This document shows, one piece after another, positions 31,060 through 39,720 of a DNA stretch of 64,000 nucleotides. The translations under genes and the position numbers were made by a program. Each line of letters begins with the position of its first letter. The stretch's first letter is position 1. The DNA comes from Saccharopolyspora indica (GTDB taxonomy: Bacteria > Actinomycetota > Actinomycetes > Mycobacteriales > Pseudonocardiaceae), in assembly GCF_027853965.1 (NCBI RefSeq), contig NZ_JAQGLB010000029.1, positions 29,875 through 93,874 of the forward strand, read 5' to 3'. Below the pieces are notes generated by a model. That model searched no databases. It saw nothing but the letters and a program-made list of their open reading frames with translations, and was not told where the DNA came from.

Positions 31060-31821
31060 ATGCTGGAGTTCACCGCTCTGCTGGCGGTCGGTGTCGCGTC
31101 GGGAGCGTTGAACGCTGTCGGCGGCGGAGGCACCTTCGTGGCACTGCCCGCGCTGGTCGCCGCAGGTCTGCCCGCGGTCACCGCGAACGCGGCGTCCACC
31201 GTGGCGCTGCTGCCCGGCGCGCTCGCCAGCGCGTGGGCCTACCGCAAGGACGTGGTCCAGGTCGGCACCACCTCGCGGGCCGCGCTGACCGCGACCAGCC
31301 TGTTCGGCAGCGCGCTCGGCGCCGGTCTGCTGCTGGTGCTGCCCTCGGAGTCGTTCCGCGTCGCGGTGCCGTGGCTGCTGGCGTTCGCGACGGTGGTCCT
31401 GGCCTTCGGGCGCGGCATCTCGCGAATGCTCTCGACCGCCATCGGGCACCCGATCGACCTGAGTGCCAGGAGCGTCCTGATCGGACAGTTCGTGCTGGCC
31501 GCCTACGGCGGCTACTTCGGCGGTGCCGTAGGGATTCTCACGCTGGCGTTCTGGAGCGTCGGGCTCGGCCTCGACCCGGCGAAGGGCAATCCGACCCGGA
31601 TCGTGCAGCTGGCCGCGATCTACGGCACGGCCGCAGCGCTGTTCCTCGTCGCTTCCGACGTGCGGAGCTACCCCGTGCCGGTCCTGGCCGTGCTGCTCGG
31701 TGCGATCGGCGGCGGGTTCGCCGGTGCGCGCCTCGCCCGGCGGCTGCCCGCTCGCGTGGTGCGCGGCATCGTCCTGACCACGGCGGTGGCGATGACCGTC
31801 CTGTACTTCCTCCGCGGCTGA
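31060..31821 (+). CDS. TauE/SafE family sulfite/organosulfonate exporter
   Basis: 253 residues with seven or eight helices. The N-terminal motif GVASGALNAVGGGGTFVALPALVAAGLPAVTANAASTVALLPG is the TauE/SafE repeat; the second copy is GQFVLAAYGGYFGGAVGILTLAFWSVGLG. Family members export sulfite, sulfolactate or other anions. Start codon uncertain: ATG 31060 or an in-frame GTG at 31027, neither with a strong ribosome binding site. Two TauD-fold proteins exist elsewhere in the window, but at 20 kb distance a shared pathway is only speculation. The stop directly abuts that of the opposing F420-type gene. Confidence 0.88.
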   Translation: MLEFTALLAVGVASGALNAVGGGGTFVALPALVAAGLPAVTANAASTVALLPGALASAWAYRKDVVQVGTTSRAALTATSLFGSALGAGLLLVLPSESFRVAVPWLLAFATVVLAFGRGISRMLSTAIGHPIDLSARSVLIGQFVLAAYGGYFGGAVGILTLAFWSVGLGLDPAKGNPTRIVQLAAIYGTAAALFLVASDVRSYPVPVLAVLLGAIGGGFAGARLARRLPARVVRGIVLTTAVAMTVLYFLRG

Positions 31822-32298
31822 TCAGCTGCGCGGCCGGAAGGCGATCGCCCGCGTTCGCGCCGCGACCTCCGGCCAGCGGGCGTCGGCCGGGTCCGCCGGG
31901 AAGCCCAGCAGTGGCGCCAGGCGCTTCCACGCGCCCGGGTGGGAGCGGCTGTAGGCCAGCAGCACCCGCTGCACCTCGGCGGCATCGAGGTACCTGTGCT
32001 CCGGTTGCCTCCACCGGTGGCTGCTCAGGCGGACCTCGATGGCAGGCGCCGCCTGGATGTTCCGGTACCAGTCGGGATTCTTCCCCCAAGCTGCCACCAC
32101 GACGACTTCGGGGATTGCCGGGTCGAAGTGCACGACCTCCACGACCACCTCGCGCCGCGCTCCGGTCCGCCGCCCGCGGTGGGCGAGGTAGACGAACCGG
32201 TGCCCGGCCAGGAAGCCGAGCCCGGCGCGGTAGAGGTGGATCGGGGCGCGCAGCAGGAAGCGCAGCAATCCGCGGGGCTTTCGATCGGTCACCGCCAT
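31822..32298 (-). CDS. Nitroreductase-family deazaflavin (F420)-dependent oxidoreductase
   Basis: 158 residues. The split-barrel Ddn/DUF385 family signature is visible: LGFLAGHRFVYLAHRGRRTGARREVVVEVV and VVVAAWGKNPDWYRNIQAAPAIEVRL. Members use coenzyme F420H2 to reduce quinones, nitro compounds or toxins. ATG 32298 has AGGAGGGCAACGCGC upstream and overlaps the FAD monooxygenase stop by 10 nt, so it is the third gene of the TetR operon. It probably works with the monooxygenase in modifying a xenobiotic. Confidence 0.88.
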   Translation of the reverse strand: MAVTDRKPRGLLRFLLRAPIHLYRAGLGFLAGHRFVYLAHRGRRTGARREVVVEVVHFDPAIPEVVVVAAWGKNPDWYRNIQAAPAIEVRLSSHRWRQPEHRYLDAAEVQRVLLAYSRSHPGAWKRLAPLLGFPADPADARWPEVAARTRAIAFRPRS

Positions 32299-33491
32299 GC
32301 GCGTTGCCCTCCTGGGGTCTTCCGGTGCGGTTGCCGGACGATCGTGCTGTGCTTGCCGGCCAGTCCGGTGGCGACGAACCGGTCCAGCCCGGGGGTCCGG
32401 GCCAGTGCCAGCACCGCGTGCCGGAGCCGCAGTTCGGCGCGGGAATGCGGCAGGAACCAGCGGATTCCCCGGCGCGCTACCCGCTGCTTCTCCGCCACCA
32501 CCGGCTGCCACAGCCGCTCGTAGCGCTCCAGACCGGCTTCGACCGCACCGGAGCGCAGTTGTTCGGCCAGCACGTAAGCACCGGCGATTCCCAGCGAGGC
32601 TCCCTGCCCCGCCACCAGCGACACCGCCGCGCACGCATCGCCCACCAGCACCACCCGCCCCCGGTACCAGCGCGACACCTCGACCTGGGCGACCTGGTCG
32701 TAGTAGAGCTCCTCGACCGGCGGGCACTTCGCCAGCACGCCCGGCACCACCCAGCCGAGCGAGCCGTACTCCGCCAGCAGCGCCGCTCGCGGATCGGCGG
32801 GCAAACCCGGCTCGGCGGCGCGGTGCACGGCGAACACCGCGAGTCTCCCGTCGCGCAGGCCGTAAAGGCCGAGCTGGCGGTCGATCGTGTCGGTCAGGTG
32901 GAACCGGTCGCCGATCTCGGCGTTGATCCCCGGATCGTCGAAGGTGAAGGCCGCGGTGTGGAAACCGAGGTACCGCAGGTGGTTCCGCTCCTCGCCGAAC
33001 ACCATCCGGCGCACCGAGGAGTGGATCCCGTCAGCACCGACGAGCAGGTCGGCGCGCATCACCTCGCCGTCGTCGAGCGTCACGCGCACCCCGTCGGCAC
33101 CGTTGTCGATGCCCGCTGGCCTGGTGGCGAAGCGCAGCTCCACCTCGCCCGGCAGGCTCTCCCGGAGCACCGATTCCAGGTCCGGGCGCATGATGCTCAC
33201 CAGCCGGTGCCCGGTGCTGCGGCCGAACTGGTCGAAGCTCATCCGCGCGCGACGGCGTCCGGCGTCGTCGACGAGCCGCGCTTCCCGGATCCGGTAGCCG
33301 GCCTCGACCACCTGGGGCAGCACACCCATCGCCTCCGCCGCGTCGTAGCCCGCACCGAAGAAGTCGATCATGTAGCCCTGGGGCCGCGGGCCGGACGCCT
33401 TCTCCAGCACCACGACGGACCACCCCAGCGCCGAAAGCCGGTTGGCCACCGTCAGACCGGCGATCCCCGCGCCGCACACCACGGCCTTCAC
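32289..33491 (-). CDS. FAD-dependent monooxygenase (PHBH fold)
   Basis: 400 residues. The FAD dinucleotide motif is at the N-terminus (AVVCGAGIAGLTVANRLSALGWSVVVLEKASG), the DG motif in LLVGADGIHSSVR (about 153-165) and the second FAD motif GRVVLVGDACAAVSLVAGQGASLGIAGAYVLAEQL (about 275-310). Similar to TetX/RIFMO-type and aromatic hydroxylases. The GTG start overlaps the TetR stop (GTGA). With the upstream TetR and downstream F420-type gene it forms an inducible detoxification or antibiotic-modification unit. Substrate not predictable. Confidence 0.9.
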   Translation of the reverse strand: MKAVVCGAGIAGLTVANRLSALGWSVVVLEKASGPRPQGYMIDFFGAGYDAAEAMGVLPQVVEAGYRIREARLVDDAGRRRARMSFDQFGRSTGHRLVSIMRPDLESVLRESLPGEVELRFATRPAGIDNGADGVRVTLDDGEVMRADLLVGADGIHSSVRRMVFGEERNHLRYLGFHTAAFTFDDPGINAEIGDRFHLTDTIDRQLGLYGLRDGRLAVFAVHRAAEPGLPADPRAALLAEYGSLGWVVPGVLAKCPPVEELYYDQVAQVEVSRWYRGRVVLVGDACAAVSLVAGQGASLGIAGAYVLAEQLRSGAVEAGLERYERLWQPVVAEKQRVARRGIRWFLPHSRAELRLRHAVLALARTPGLDRFVATGLAGKHSTIVRQPHRKTPGGQRAWR

Positions 33492-34066
33492 CGGGCACCG
33501 CCCGGGGTTTCGACCAGCCGGGTCAGGACCGGGAGCACGGTGGCCGCCGTGAGCTCGGGTTGCAGCGCGCGCTGCATCAGCAGGCCGTCGATCGCCGATC
33601 CCACCACCGCCGCGGTCGTCCCGGCCTCCGCCACCCCGTGATCGGCGAGCCAGCCGCCCAGCCGCGTGCCGAACTCCGCCATCACCTCGGCGACCTCGTC
33701 GCGCAGCCGCGGGTCGCGGGTGGCCGCGAGGTAGGTCTCGATGAACAGCACCGAGACGGCGTCGTCGCCGGTGTAGCGGTCCAGCGAGGCCACCAGGAGT
33801 TCCAGCGCTTCCGCAGGCGTGGCCGCCCGCTCCAGCAGCGGTCCGAGCGACTCGCCCACACCGCGCATCGCTGCGACGGCCGCGGCCGACAGCAGCACCT
33901 GCACCGACGCGAAGTGGTAGTGCACCAACCCCGCGCCCACACCGGCGCGTTCGGCCACCATCCGGGTGCTGACCCCGCTCCAGCCGCGCTCGGCGATCAG
34001 CTCCGCCGCGGCCTCCAGCAGCCGTTGCCGCACTTCACGTCCGCGGTCGGCCGATTTCGGTCCCAT
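33488..34066 (-). CDS. TetR family transcriptional regulator
   Basis: 192 residues from ATG 34066 (AGGAGG about 9 nt upstream). HTH at about 10-57: REVRQRLLEAAAELIAERGWSGVSTRMVAERAGVGAGLVHYHFASVQVLL. The helical C-terminal domain follows. It is first in the three-gene operon ending at 31822, and the 29-bp palindrome at 34082-34110 lies 15 nt upstream, so it almost certainly represses its own operon. Confidence 0.92.
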   Translation of the reverse strand: MGPKSADRGREVRQRLLEAAAELIAERGWSGVSTRMVAERAGVGAGLVHYHFASVQVLLSAAAVAAMRGVGESLGPLLERAATPAEALELLVASLDRYTGDDAVSVLFIETYLAATRDPRLRDEVAEVMAEFGTRLGGWLADHGVAEAGTTAAVVGSAIDGLLMQRALQPELTAATVLPVLTRLVETPGGAR

Positions 34067-34081
34067 CGAGAGCACCTCCTC

Positions 34082-34110
34082 TTGGGCAGTCGCCCAGGGC
34101 GATTGCCCAA
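34082..34110. promoter_or_regulatory. TetR operator, 29-bp inverted repeat
   Basis: TTGGGCAGTCGCCC (34082-34095), one centre base, then GGGCGATTGCCCAA (34097-34110); one mismatch in 14-bp arms. Located just upstream of the tetR ribosome binding site. Confidence 0.75.
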
Positions 34111-34390
34111 ACGATAGCACCGATGACAATCGGCTACCCGGCGGAATCCAGTCCGAGAGCCGACCCGCCCAACACGACCGGCGCCGGATCAGCCACCGGC
34201 CCAACTAAGTCTACTTAGGACAAGTTGGTTCAGCGCGAGCCCGAATGTTCAACGCAGACAAGGTGATTACCTCGATGTAAGTACTTGCGCGACCACGCGA
34301 GCAGCACGATGCTGAAGACCCGCACGCCCGCACGGAACCGGATCTCACCGCACCGGAGCGCCGTGCCGCCGCCGAACAGGAGGACGACGC
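34111..34390. other. Divergent control region tetR / imine reductase
   Basis: No gene. Besides the TetR site it holds a palindrome CTAAGTCTACTTAG (34205-34218), flanked by CCAACT (34201-34206) and AGTTGG (34223-34228), and an AAGTACTT element (34279-34286). These AT-rich elements are candidates for the HxlR-type regulator encoded at 35267. The 106 nt before the reductase ATG show nothing else recognisable. Confidence 0.5.
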
Positions 34391-34392
34391 AC

Positions 34393-35208
34393 ATGGTCAA
34401 CACCGGATCCACACCGGTGACGGTTATCGGCCTCGGCGCCATGGGCCAGGCCCTCGCCGAGGCGTTCCTGAACGCCGGGCACCCGACCACGGTGTGGAAC
34501 CGCACCGCGGCCAGGGCGGAACCGCTGGTGGCCAAGGGTGCGGTGCGCGCGGAGACGGTCGCCGAAGCGGTGACGGCCGCACCGCTGATCGTCGTCTGCG
34601 TGCTGGACTACGCGGCCGTGCACGGCCTGCTCGACCCGGTGGCCGACGAGCTGTCCGGCCGAGCGCTGGTGAACCTCACCAACGGCACGGCGCAGGAGGC
34701 CCGCACCACCGCGGAATGGGCCGCCGAACTGGGCGCCGAGTACGTCGACGGAGGCATCATGGCCATCCCGCCGACCATCGGGACCCCGGCCTCGGCCATC
34801 CTCTACAGCGGTTCGCAGCAAGCGTTCGACACCCACTCGACGGTGCTGGACCTGCTCGGCACCAGCAAGTTCCTCGGCACCGACGCGGGACTGGCCGCGC
34901 TGCACGACCTCGCGCTGCTCGGGGCGATGTACGGCATGTTCGCCGGAGCCTTCACCGCGATGGCAATGGTGGGCACCGAGAAGGTCGCGGCCGCCGACTT
35001 CACCGACGAGCTGCTGGTGCCGTGGCTGAACTCGATGGTGGCGGTGCTGCCGCTGCTCGCCGCGGAGGCCGACTCCGGCGAGGAGGTCTCCGAGGAGCGC
35101 AAGCTGGTCGAGCGGGTCGCGCTGACCAACATCATCGACACCGCGAAGGCCCAGGGCGTGGCGGCGAACCTCGTGAACCCGATCCAGGCGATCAAGGACA
35201 ACACCTGA
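34393..35208 (+). CDS. Putative NADPH-dependent imine reductase (IRED)
   Basis: 271 residues. Rossmann start VTVIGLGAMGQALAEAFLNAGHPTTVWNRTAARAEPLVAKGA matches imine reductases and the wider beta-hydroxyacid dehydrogenase family. YVDGGIMAIPPTIGTPASAILYSG and LAALHDLALLGAMYGMFAGAF agree with IREDs, where the Asp in the latter stretch takes the place of the HIBADH catalytic lysine. The ATG at 34393 is preceded by AGGAGGACGACGCAC. The HxlR regulator follows after 58 nt, probably co-transcribed. The physiological cyclic imine substrate is unknown. Confidence 0.82.
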   Translation: MVNTGSTPVTVIGLGAMGQALAEAFLNAGHPTTVWNRTAARAEPLVAKGAVRAETVAEAVTAAPLIVVCVLDYAAVHGLLDPVADELSGRALVNLTNGTAQEARTTAEWAAELGAEYVDGGIMAIPPTIGTPASAILYSGSQQAFDTHSTVLDLLGTSKFLGTDAGLAALHDLALLGAMYGMFAGAFTAMAMVGTEKVAAADFTDELLVPWLNSMVAVLPLLAAEADSGEEVSEERKLVERVALTNIIDTAKAQGVAANLVNPIQAIKDNT

Positions 35209-35266
35209 TCCTGCGGGGCTATTCTCGCTTCGGATCCGGGCGCGAAGCGATTGGGCGGTGTGAAGC

Positions 35267-35584
35267 ATGAACACGAGGCCGCACTTCTGCAGCCTGAACG
35301 CCGCGGTGGACATCCTGAGCGGGAAGTGGAAGATCCTCCTCCTGTGGGAGCTGCTCGACCAGCCGCGCCGCTTCGGCGAACTTCGCCGCCTGGTCCCGGG
35401 AATCCGCGAGAAGGTCCTCGCCGAGCAGCTGCGCGAGCTGGAGGCCGACGGCGTGGTCGCGCGCAAGACCTTCGACGGCGCGCAACTCCGGGTCGAGTAC
35501 TCCCTCACCGAGGCGGGAACAGCGCTCACCAGGGCACTGGAACCGCTGACGCAGTGGAGCCTCGAGCACGTCGCGCGGAGGTGA
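35267..35584 (+). CDS. HxlR family transcriptional regulator
   Basis: 105 residues, a single winged helix: CSLNAAVDILSGKWKILLLWELLDQPRRFGELRRLVPGIREKVLAEQLRELEADGVV. Cys8 just before the HTH is the position used for redox sensing in YodB/HypR-type members, so response to electrophiles or quinones is possible. It is downstream of the imine reductase gene and probably controls that unit through palindromes near 34205. Confidence 0.9.
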   Translation: MNTRPHFCSLNAAVDILSGKWKILLLWELLDQPRRFGELRRLVPGIREKVLAEQLRELEADGVVARKTFDGAQLRVEYSLTEAGTALTRALEPLTQWSLEHVARR

Positions 35585-35612
35585 GCGGCCGCTGGCCCCG
35601 AGTCGCCGAAAG

Positions 35613-35647
35613 CCCGCCCCTCGGCCTGGTGGCCGGGAACGGGCGGG
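35613..35647. terminator. Hairpin between hxlR and MFS genes
   Basis: CCCGCCC (35613-35619) pairs with GGGCGGG (35641-35647), extended inside by CGGCC/GGCCG. Located between converging stops. Confidence 0.6.
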
Positions 35648-35654
35648 ACGGGAA

Positions 35655-36980
35655 TCAGCGGATGGTCGTGCGGGACAACGACAGCGACTTCGTCTCGGCG
35701 ACCAGGCAGATCACCGCGAGCAGGCTGACGACGGCGACTCCCATCAGGTAGAACGCCGGAGCGCTCGAGTTGCCGGAGGCCCCCACCAGCCAGGTCGCGA
35801 CGAGCGGCGCGGTGCCGCCGAACAGGACGTAGGCGGCGGTGTAGCCCATGGCCGATCCGCTGGCCCGCAGGTGCGCGGGAAACATCTCGACCATCGCCGG
35901 GACGTTGCTGGTGCCGATCGTGGCCACCAGCACGGCCAGCACCGAGCTGCCCACCACCGCCCCGGTCAGGCTGATCTCCATGAGCAGGAACGAGGGCATC
36001 GTGAGCACCGCGAACCCGCCGCAGGCGGCCAGCAGCATCGGGCGCCTGCCGAAGCGATCGCTGGCCATCGCCATCAGCGGGCACGCCGCGGTGTAGGCCA
36101 GCATCGAGATCAGGTTGGTGAGCAGCGCCTCGGTCTTGCTGTAGCCGAGGGACGTCGACATGTAGGAGATCATGTAGCTGCTCATGAAGTAGTAGCCCAC
36201 CGCGTTGGTGATGCTGTAGGCGAACAGCGCGAAGATCTGCTTGCGCGACACCTTGAGCGCGTCGCGCAGCGGGGTCCGGGTCTTGCTCTCCGCGTTCTCG
36301 AGCGAGCGGAACACCGGGGTGTCCGCGAGCCGGGACCGCAGGTAGAGACCGATCGCGCCGAGCGGTCCGGCGATCAGGAACGGAACCCGCCAGCCCCAGG
36401 ACTGCAGCGCGTCCTCGGAGAGCACGCCGGTGAGCACCACGCCCACCGCGGATCCGGCCACCGCCGCCACGCCGACGGTCATCGGAACGACGCTGGCGTA
36501 GCGCGCCCGCCGGCCGTCCGGCGCGTACTCCATGATGAACGAGGAAGCACCGGTGTACTCACCACCGGTGGAGAACCCCTGCACCATGCGCATCACCAGC
36601 AGCAGCAGCGGCGCCGCCAACCCGATGGCGGAGTACGTCGGCAGCAGCCCGATGAGCAGCGTCGAAGCGCTCATGCACAGCACGCTCAGCGCCAGCGCGC
36701 GATTGCGCCCGATCCGGTCGCCGTAGCGGCCGAAGAACAGGGCCCCGAGCGGCCGGGCGACGAAACCGGCGCCGAAGATCGCCCAGGTGGCCAGCAGCGC
36801 CGCGGCCGGGTCGAAGCGGGGGAAGAACAGCATCGCGATCGTGGCCGACATGACGGCGTAAGCACCGGAGTCGAACCACTCGACGAAGTTGCCGATGGCC
36901 GTGGCGACGGTGACCCGTCGCCGCGTCCTGAACACGTCCCGGTTCGTCGGCGGTGCGGTGGCGATCTGGTCCGGCGGCAT
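35655..36980 (-). CDS. MFS transporter, metabolite:H+ symporter family
   Basis: 441 residues. VATAIGNFVEWFDSGAYAVMSATIAMLFF is the MHS-type first helix, FVARPLGALFFGRYGDRIGRNRAL the helix 2-3 motif and QGFSTGGEYTGASSFIMEYAPDGRRA the helix 5 region, similar to ProP/KgtP/citrate-proton symporters. ATG 36980 has AGGAGTTCGG upstream, preferred over ATG 36998. Last gene of the acyl-CoA synthetase/crotonase operon; it probably imports that operon's acid substrate. Confidence 0.9.
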   Translation of the reverse strand: MPPDQIATAPPTNRDVFRTRRRVTVATAIGNFVEWFDSGAYAVMSATIAMLFFPRFDPAAALLATWAIFGAGFVARPLGALFFGRYGDRIGRNRALALSVLCMSASTLLIGLLPTYSAIGLAAPLLLLVMRMVQGFSTGGEYTGASSFIMEYAPDGRRARYASVVPMTVGVAAVAGSAVGVVLTGVLSEDALQSWGWRVPFLIAGPLGAIGLYLRSRLADTPVFRSLENAESKTRTPLRDALKVSRKQIFALFAYSITNAVGYYFMSSYMISYMSTSLGYSKTEALLTNLISMLAYTAACPLMAMASDRFGRRPMLLAACGGFAVLTMPSFLLMEISLTGAVVGSSVLAVLVATIGTSNVPAMVEMFPAHLRASGSAMGYTAAYVLFGGTAPLVATWLVGASGNSSAPAFYLMGVAVVSLLAVICLVAETKSLSLSRTTIR

Positions 36981-37110
36981 ATCCGAACTCCTGTCCATTG
37001 TGTCCGGTACTTCGCCCGGCAGCTGTCGTAGCAGGAAAACCGATGGGATTCCGGGATCGTCACCCGGGGTGCGGTGGGGCACCGCGAACCGGTGCCCCAC
37101 CACCGCTCGC

Positions 37111-38724
37111 TCAGTCCAGGTCCCGCCGCCGGAGCTCGGCGCGCTGGATCTTGCCGGTGGCCGATCGCGGTAGCCGCGCGGTGAACTCGACCAGCCGCGG
37201 GCAGGCGAACCGGGAGTGGTTGGCCTTCGCGAACGACATGATCTGCTCGCCCAGCTCCGGACTCGGCGAATGGCCGTCGGCCAGCTCGATCCAGGCCTTG
37301 ACCAGCTGGCCCCGCACCGGGTCCGGCAGCCCCACCACCCCGGCGTCGGCGACCGCCGGGTGCTCGCGCAGCACTGCCTCGACCTCGTACGGGCCCACCC
37401 GGTAGCCGGAGGTCTTGATGACGTCATCGGTGCGCCCGAGGAACCAGTAGTAGCCGTCGGAGTCCACGACCGCCTGGTCCTTGGTGTGGTACCAGTCACC
37501 GCCGAAGTCCTCCGCCGATGCTTCGGGACGCCGCCAGTAGCCCAGCGGGAACTGCGGGTTGCTGCCCGCGCGCAGGCAGATCTCGCCCGGTTGCCCCGGT
37601 TCGACCGGTCTTTCCCGCTCGTCCAGCAGCGCCACGTCCCAGCCGGGCAGCGGGCGCCCCATCGAGCCCGGTTTGACCGGAACACCCGGGAAGTTGCCGA
37701 CCAGCGGGTAGGACTCGGTGGAGCCGTAGTAGTCCAGCAGGGTCACGCCGAACTGCTCGTCGAACCACTCGATCAGATCGGCCTCGAGCGGCTCGTTGGC
37801 GCAGCACACCACGCGCAGCGACTGCGGGTAGCGGGTTCCCGCGTCGGGGACGTCCGCGCGCATCTTGCGCACGAAGGTCGGGTTCACCAGCGCCGTGGTG
37901 ACGCGGTTGCGCGCCATCGCGGCCAGCAGGCCCTCCGGGTCGAACCCGGCCGCGGGCCGGTAGACCAGGTGCGTCGCGCCCGCCCGCAGCGGCCCCATGA
38001 GCTTGGCCATCGACCACGCCCAGTCGCCCGCGCCGTAGAAGACGTCCCCGGGCCGCAGGTCGTGGCAGTACTGGAACTCGTTGTGCCCCAGCAGGGTCCG
38101 GTGCGCGTGCACGATCCCCTTCGCCTCACCCGTCGTGCCCGAGGTGTAGAAGATCAGCGCCGGGTCGTCGGCCGCGGTGTCCGCGGTGGCGAACTCCGCC
38201 GGGCGCCGCTCGATCGCCGGGTCGTCCACGCTCACCAGGCGCGCCCCGGCCTCCTCGGCGAGCGGCCGGGCGCGGTCGAGCTCCGCGTGCTCGGTGACCA
38301 GGACGGTGCTGCCGGAGTCGGCGAGCCGGTAGGAGATCGGCTCGTCGGCCCACAGCAGCGACATGGTCACCAGGACTGCCCCGGTGCGCAGCACCCCCAG
38401 GTAGGTCGCCGGGGTGTCCGGCCGCTGCGGCAGCAGCACCGCCACCCGGTCGCCCTTGCCGACGCCCAGCGCCTGCAGGTGCGCGGCCACCCGCAGGGAC
38501 CGCTCGCGGACTTCCGCCCAGCTCACCTCCTGGTGCCTGCCGGTGTGGTCCTCGAAGATCAGCGCAGTCCGGTCGCCCGGGTGGTGGTCGGCGACGTCGG
38601 CGGCCATGTTGTAGCGCTCGGGCACGTGCCAGCGCTGACCGGCGATCAGCTCCCGGTAGGCGCGCTCGCCCGCGGCGAGATCTCCGGGCGGCACGACCGG
38701 GCGTTCGGATTCGATGGTGCTCAT
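37111..38724 (-). CDS. Acetyl-CoA-synthetase-like acyl-CoA synthetase
   Basis: 537 residues. P-loop LIFYTSGTTGEAKGIVHAHRT, A5 YYGSTESYPLVGN, GRTDDVIKTSGYRVGPYEVEAVLREHPAV and the C-terminal catalytic lysine in SATGKIQRAEL are intact. The overall style (WAWSMAKLMGPLRAGATHLVY) resembles medium-chain and aryl-acid ligases of the ACSM/benzoate type. It lies between the crotonase (29 nt upstream) and MFS genes, and probably activates the imported acid. Confidence 0.9.
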   Translation of the reverse strand: MSTIESERPVVPPGDLAAGERAYRELIAGQRWHVPERYNMAADVADHHPGDRTALIFEDHTGRHQEVSWAEVRERSLRVAAHLQALGVGKGDRVAVLLPQRPDTPATYLGVLRTGAVLVTMSLLWADEPISYRLADSGSTVLVTEHAELDRARPLAEEAGARLVSVDDPAIERRPAEFATADTAADDPALIFYTSGTTGEAKGIVHAHRTLLGHNEFQYCHDLRPGDVFYGAGDWAWSMAKLMGPLRAGATHLVYRPAAGFDPEGLLAAMARNRVTTALVNPTFVRKMRADVPDAGTRYPQSLRVVCCANEPLEADLIEWFDEQFGVTLLDYYGSTESYPLVGNFPGVPVKPGSMGRPLPGWDVALLDERERPVEPGQPGEICLRAGSNPQFPLGYWRRPEASAEDFGGDWYHTKDQAVVDSDGYYWFLGRTDDVIKTSGYRVGPYEVEAVLREHPAVADAGVVGLPDPVRGQLVKAWIELADGHSPSPELGEQIMSFAKANHSRFACPRLVEFTARLPRSATGKIQRAELRRRDLD

Positions 38725-38753
38725 GCGGATCGGTGCGCTCCTGTTCGTGGCGG

Positions 38754-39557
38754 TCAGCGGCGCTTGCTCAGGAAGCGGTCCATCTCGCGCTGCGGTTCAC
38801 CGGTGGCGTAGGCGGCGGCGTGCACTTTCTTCGCCGCTTCGACGGCATCGGTGAGCGCCGCGTCGTCGATCTCGCGCAGCCGCGCCTTGGTCAGCTCCAC
38901 CGCACCGGGCGGGAGTTCGGCGAGCTTGGCTGCGAGCGCGATCGCTGCGTCGAGCACGACGTCCTCGTCGACGAGCTGGGTCAGCAGCCCGAGCCGCTGG
39001 GCCTCCACCCCGTCCACCAGTTCCGCGGTGAGCGTGAACTCGATCGTCTTGGCCTTGCCGAGGATGTCCCACATCGCCCAGATCCCGGTGATGCTCGGAA
39101 TTCCGGAACGCACTTCGGGCTGCCCCATGCGCACCCTGGCGTGCCCCACCCGGAGGTCGGCCAGCAGCGCGAACTGGAAGCCGGAACCGGCGGTCACCCC
39201 GTTGATCGCGGCGATGGTCGGCTTGTCGATGTCGCGCACCGCCCGGTACAGCACGTCGAAGCTGTCGATCCAGGCCTCCGCCGCGGCGTGGTCGGACTGA
39301 TCGATCGCCGCCGTCTCGGAGAGGTCCTGACCTGCGCAGAAGGCCCGGCCAGCGCCGGTGATCACCACCGCGCGGCAGTCCTCGTCGGCATCGAGCTCGG
39401 CGAAGGCCTCCACCAGCCGGGTGCGCATGTCGTGCGTCCAGGCGTTCAGCTTGGCCGGCCGGTTGAGGGTGACCACGCCGACGTTGCCGCCCGGGATCGT
39501 CTCCCGCCGCAGCAGAACGGTCTCCGTGCTCGAAGCGGTGGCTGCGGGAACGTTCAT
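38754..39557 (-). CDS. Enoyl-CoA hydratase/isomerase (crotonase) family protein
   Basis: 267 residues. The oxyanion-hole segments are AFCAGQDLSET and NGVTAGSGFQFALLADLRVG. Canonical hydratase uses Glu144 (GGGCELAMMCD) and Glu164 (GQPEI); here the first position reads GSGFQFALLAD, so Glu144 is replaced by Gln, while Glu in MGQPEVRSG is kept. A single-glutamate crotonase points to isomerase, hydrolase, retro-Claisen or lyase chemistry rather than simple hydration. ATG 39557 has CGGAGG upstream. First gene of the operon divergent from the LysR regulator at 39721. Confidence 0.85.
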   Translation of the reverse strand: MNVPAATASSTETVLLRRETIPGGNVGVVTLNRPAKLNAWTHDMRTRLVEAFAELDADEDCRAVVITGAGRAFCAGQDLSETAAIDQSDHAAAEAWIDSFDVLYRAVRDIDKPTIAAINGVTAGSGFQFALLADLRVGHARVRMGQPEVRSGIPSITGIWAMWDILGKAKTIEFTLTAELVDGVEAQRLGLLTQLVDEDVVLDAAIALAAKLAELPPGAVELTKARLREIDDAALTDAVEAAKKVHAAAYATGEPQREMDRFLSKRR

Positions 39558-39667
39558 GCGGATACCTCCGAGAGATCGCGAAAGCAATTCAGGTTCGGTG
39601 AATGAGCGTGACAATTCGGCGAAACCGGCCGGGTGCTCCGGAACCGGTGCAAGGAATGCAAGCAAGC

Positions 39668-39700
39668 GGAGCGGGACCGCGTCCAACACCATTCCGCTCC
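39668..39700. promoter_or_regulatory. Inverted repeat between crotonase and lysR genes
   Basis: GGAGCGG (39668-39674) and CCGCTCC (39694-39700), 19 nt apart, lie 20 nt before the lysR ATG. Position fits a LysR regulatory site, but the classical T-N11-A core is not obvious. Confidence 0.3.
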
Positions 39701-39720
39701 CGCGGTGATATCAAAGCGGT

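Noticed and set aside
30821..31111. Plus-strand frame upstream of the TauE gene
   Set aside because: Arg/Ser/Pro-rich, no ribosome binding site, and covers a hairpin; judged a chance frame.
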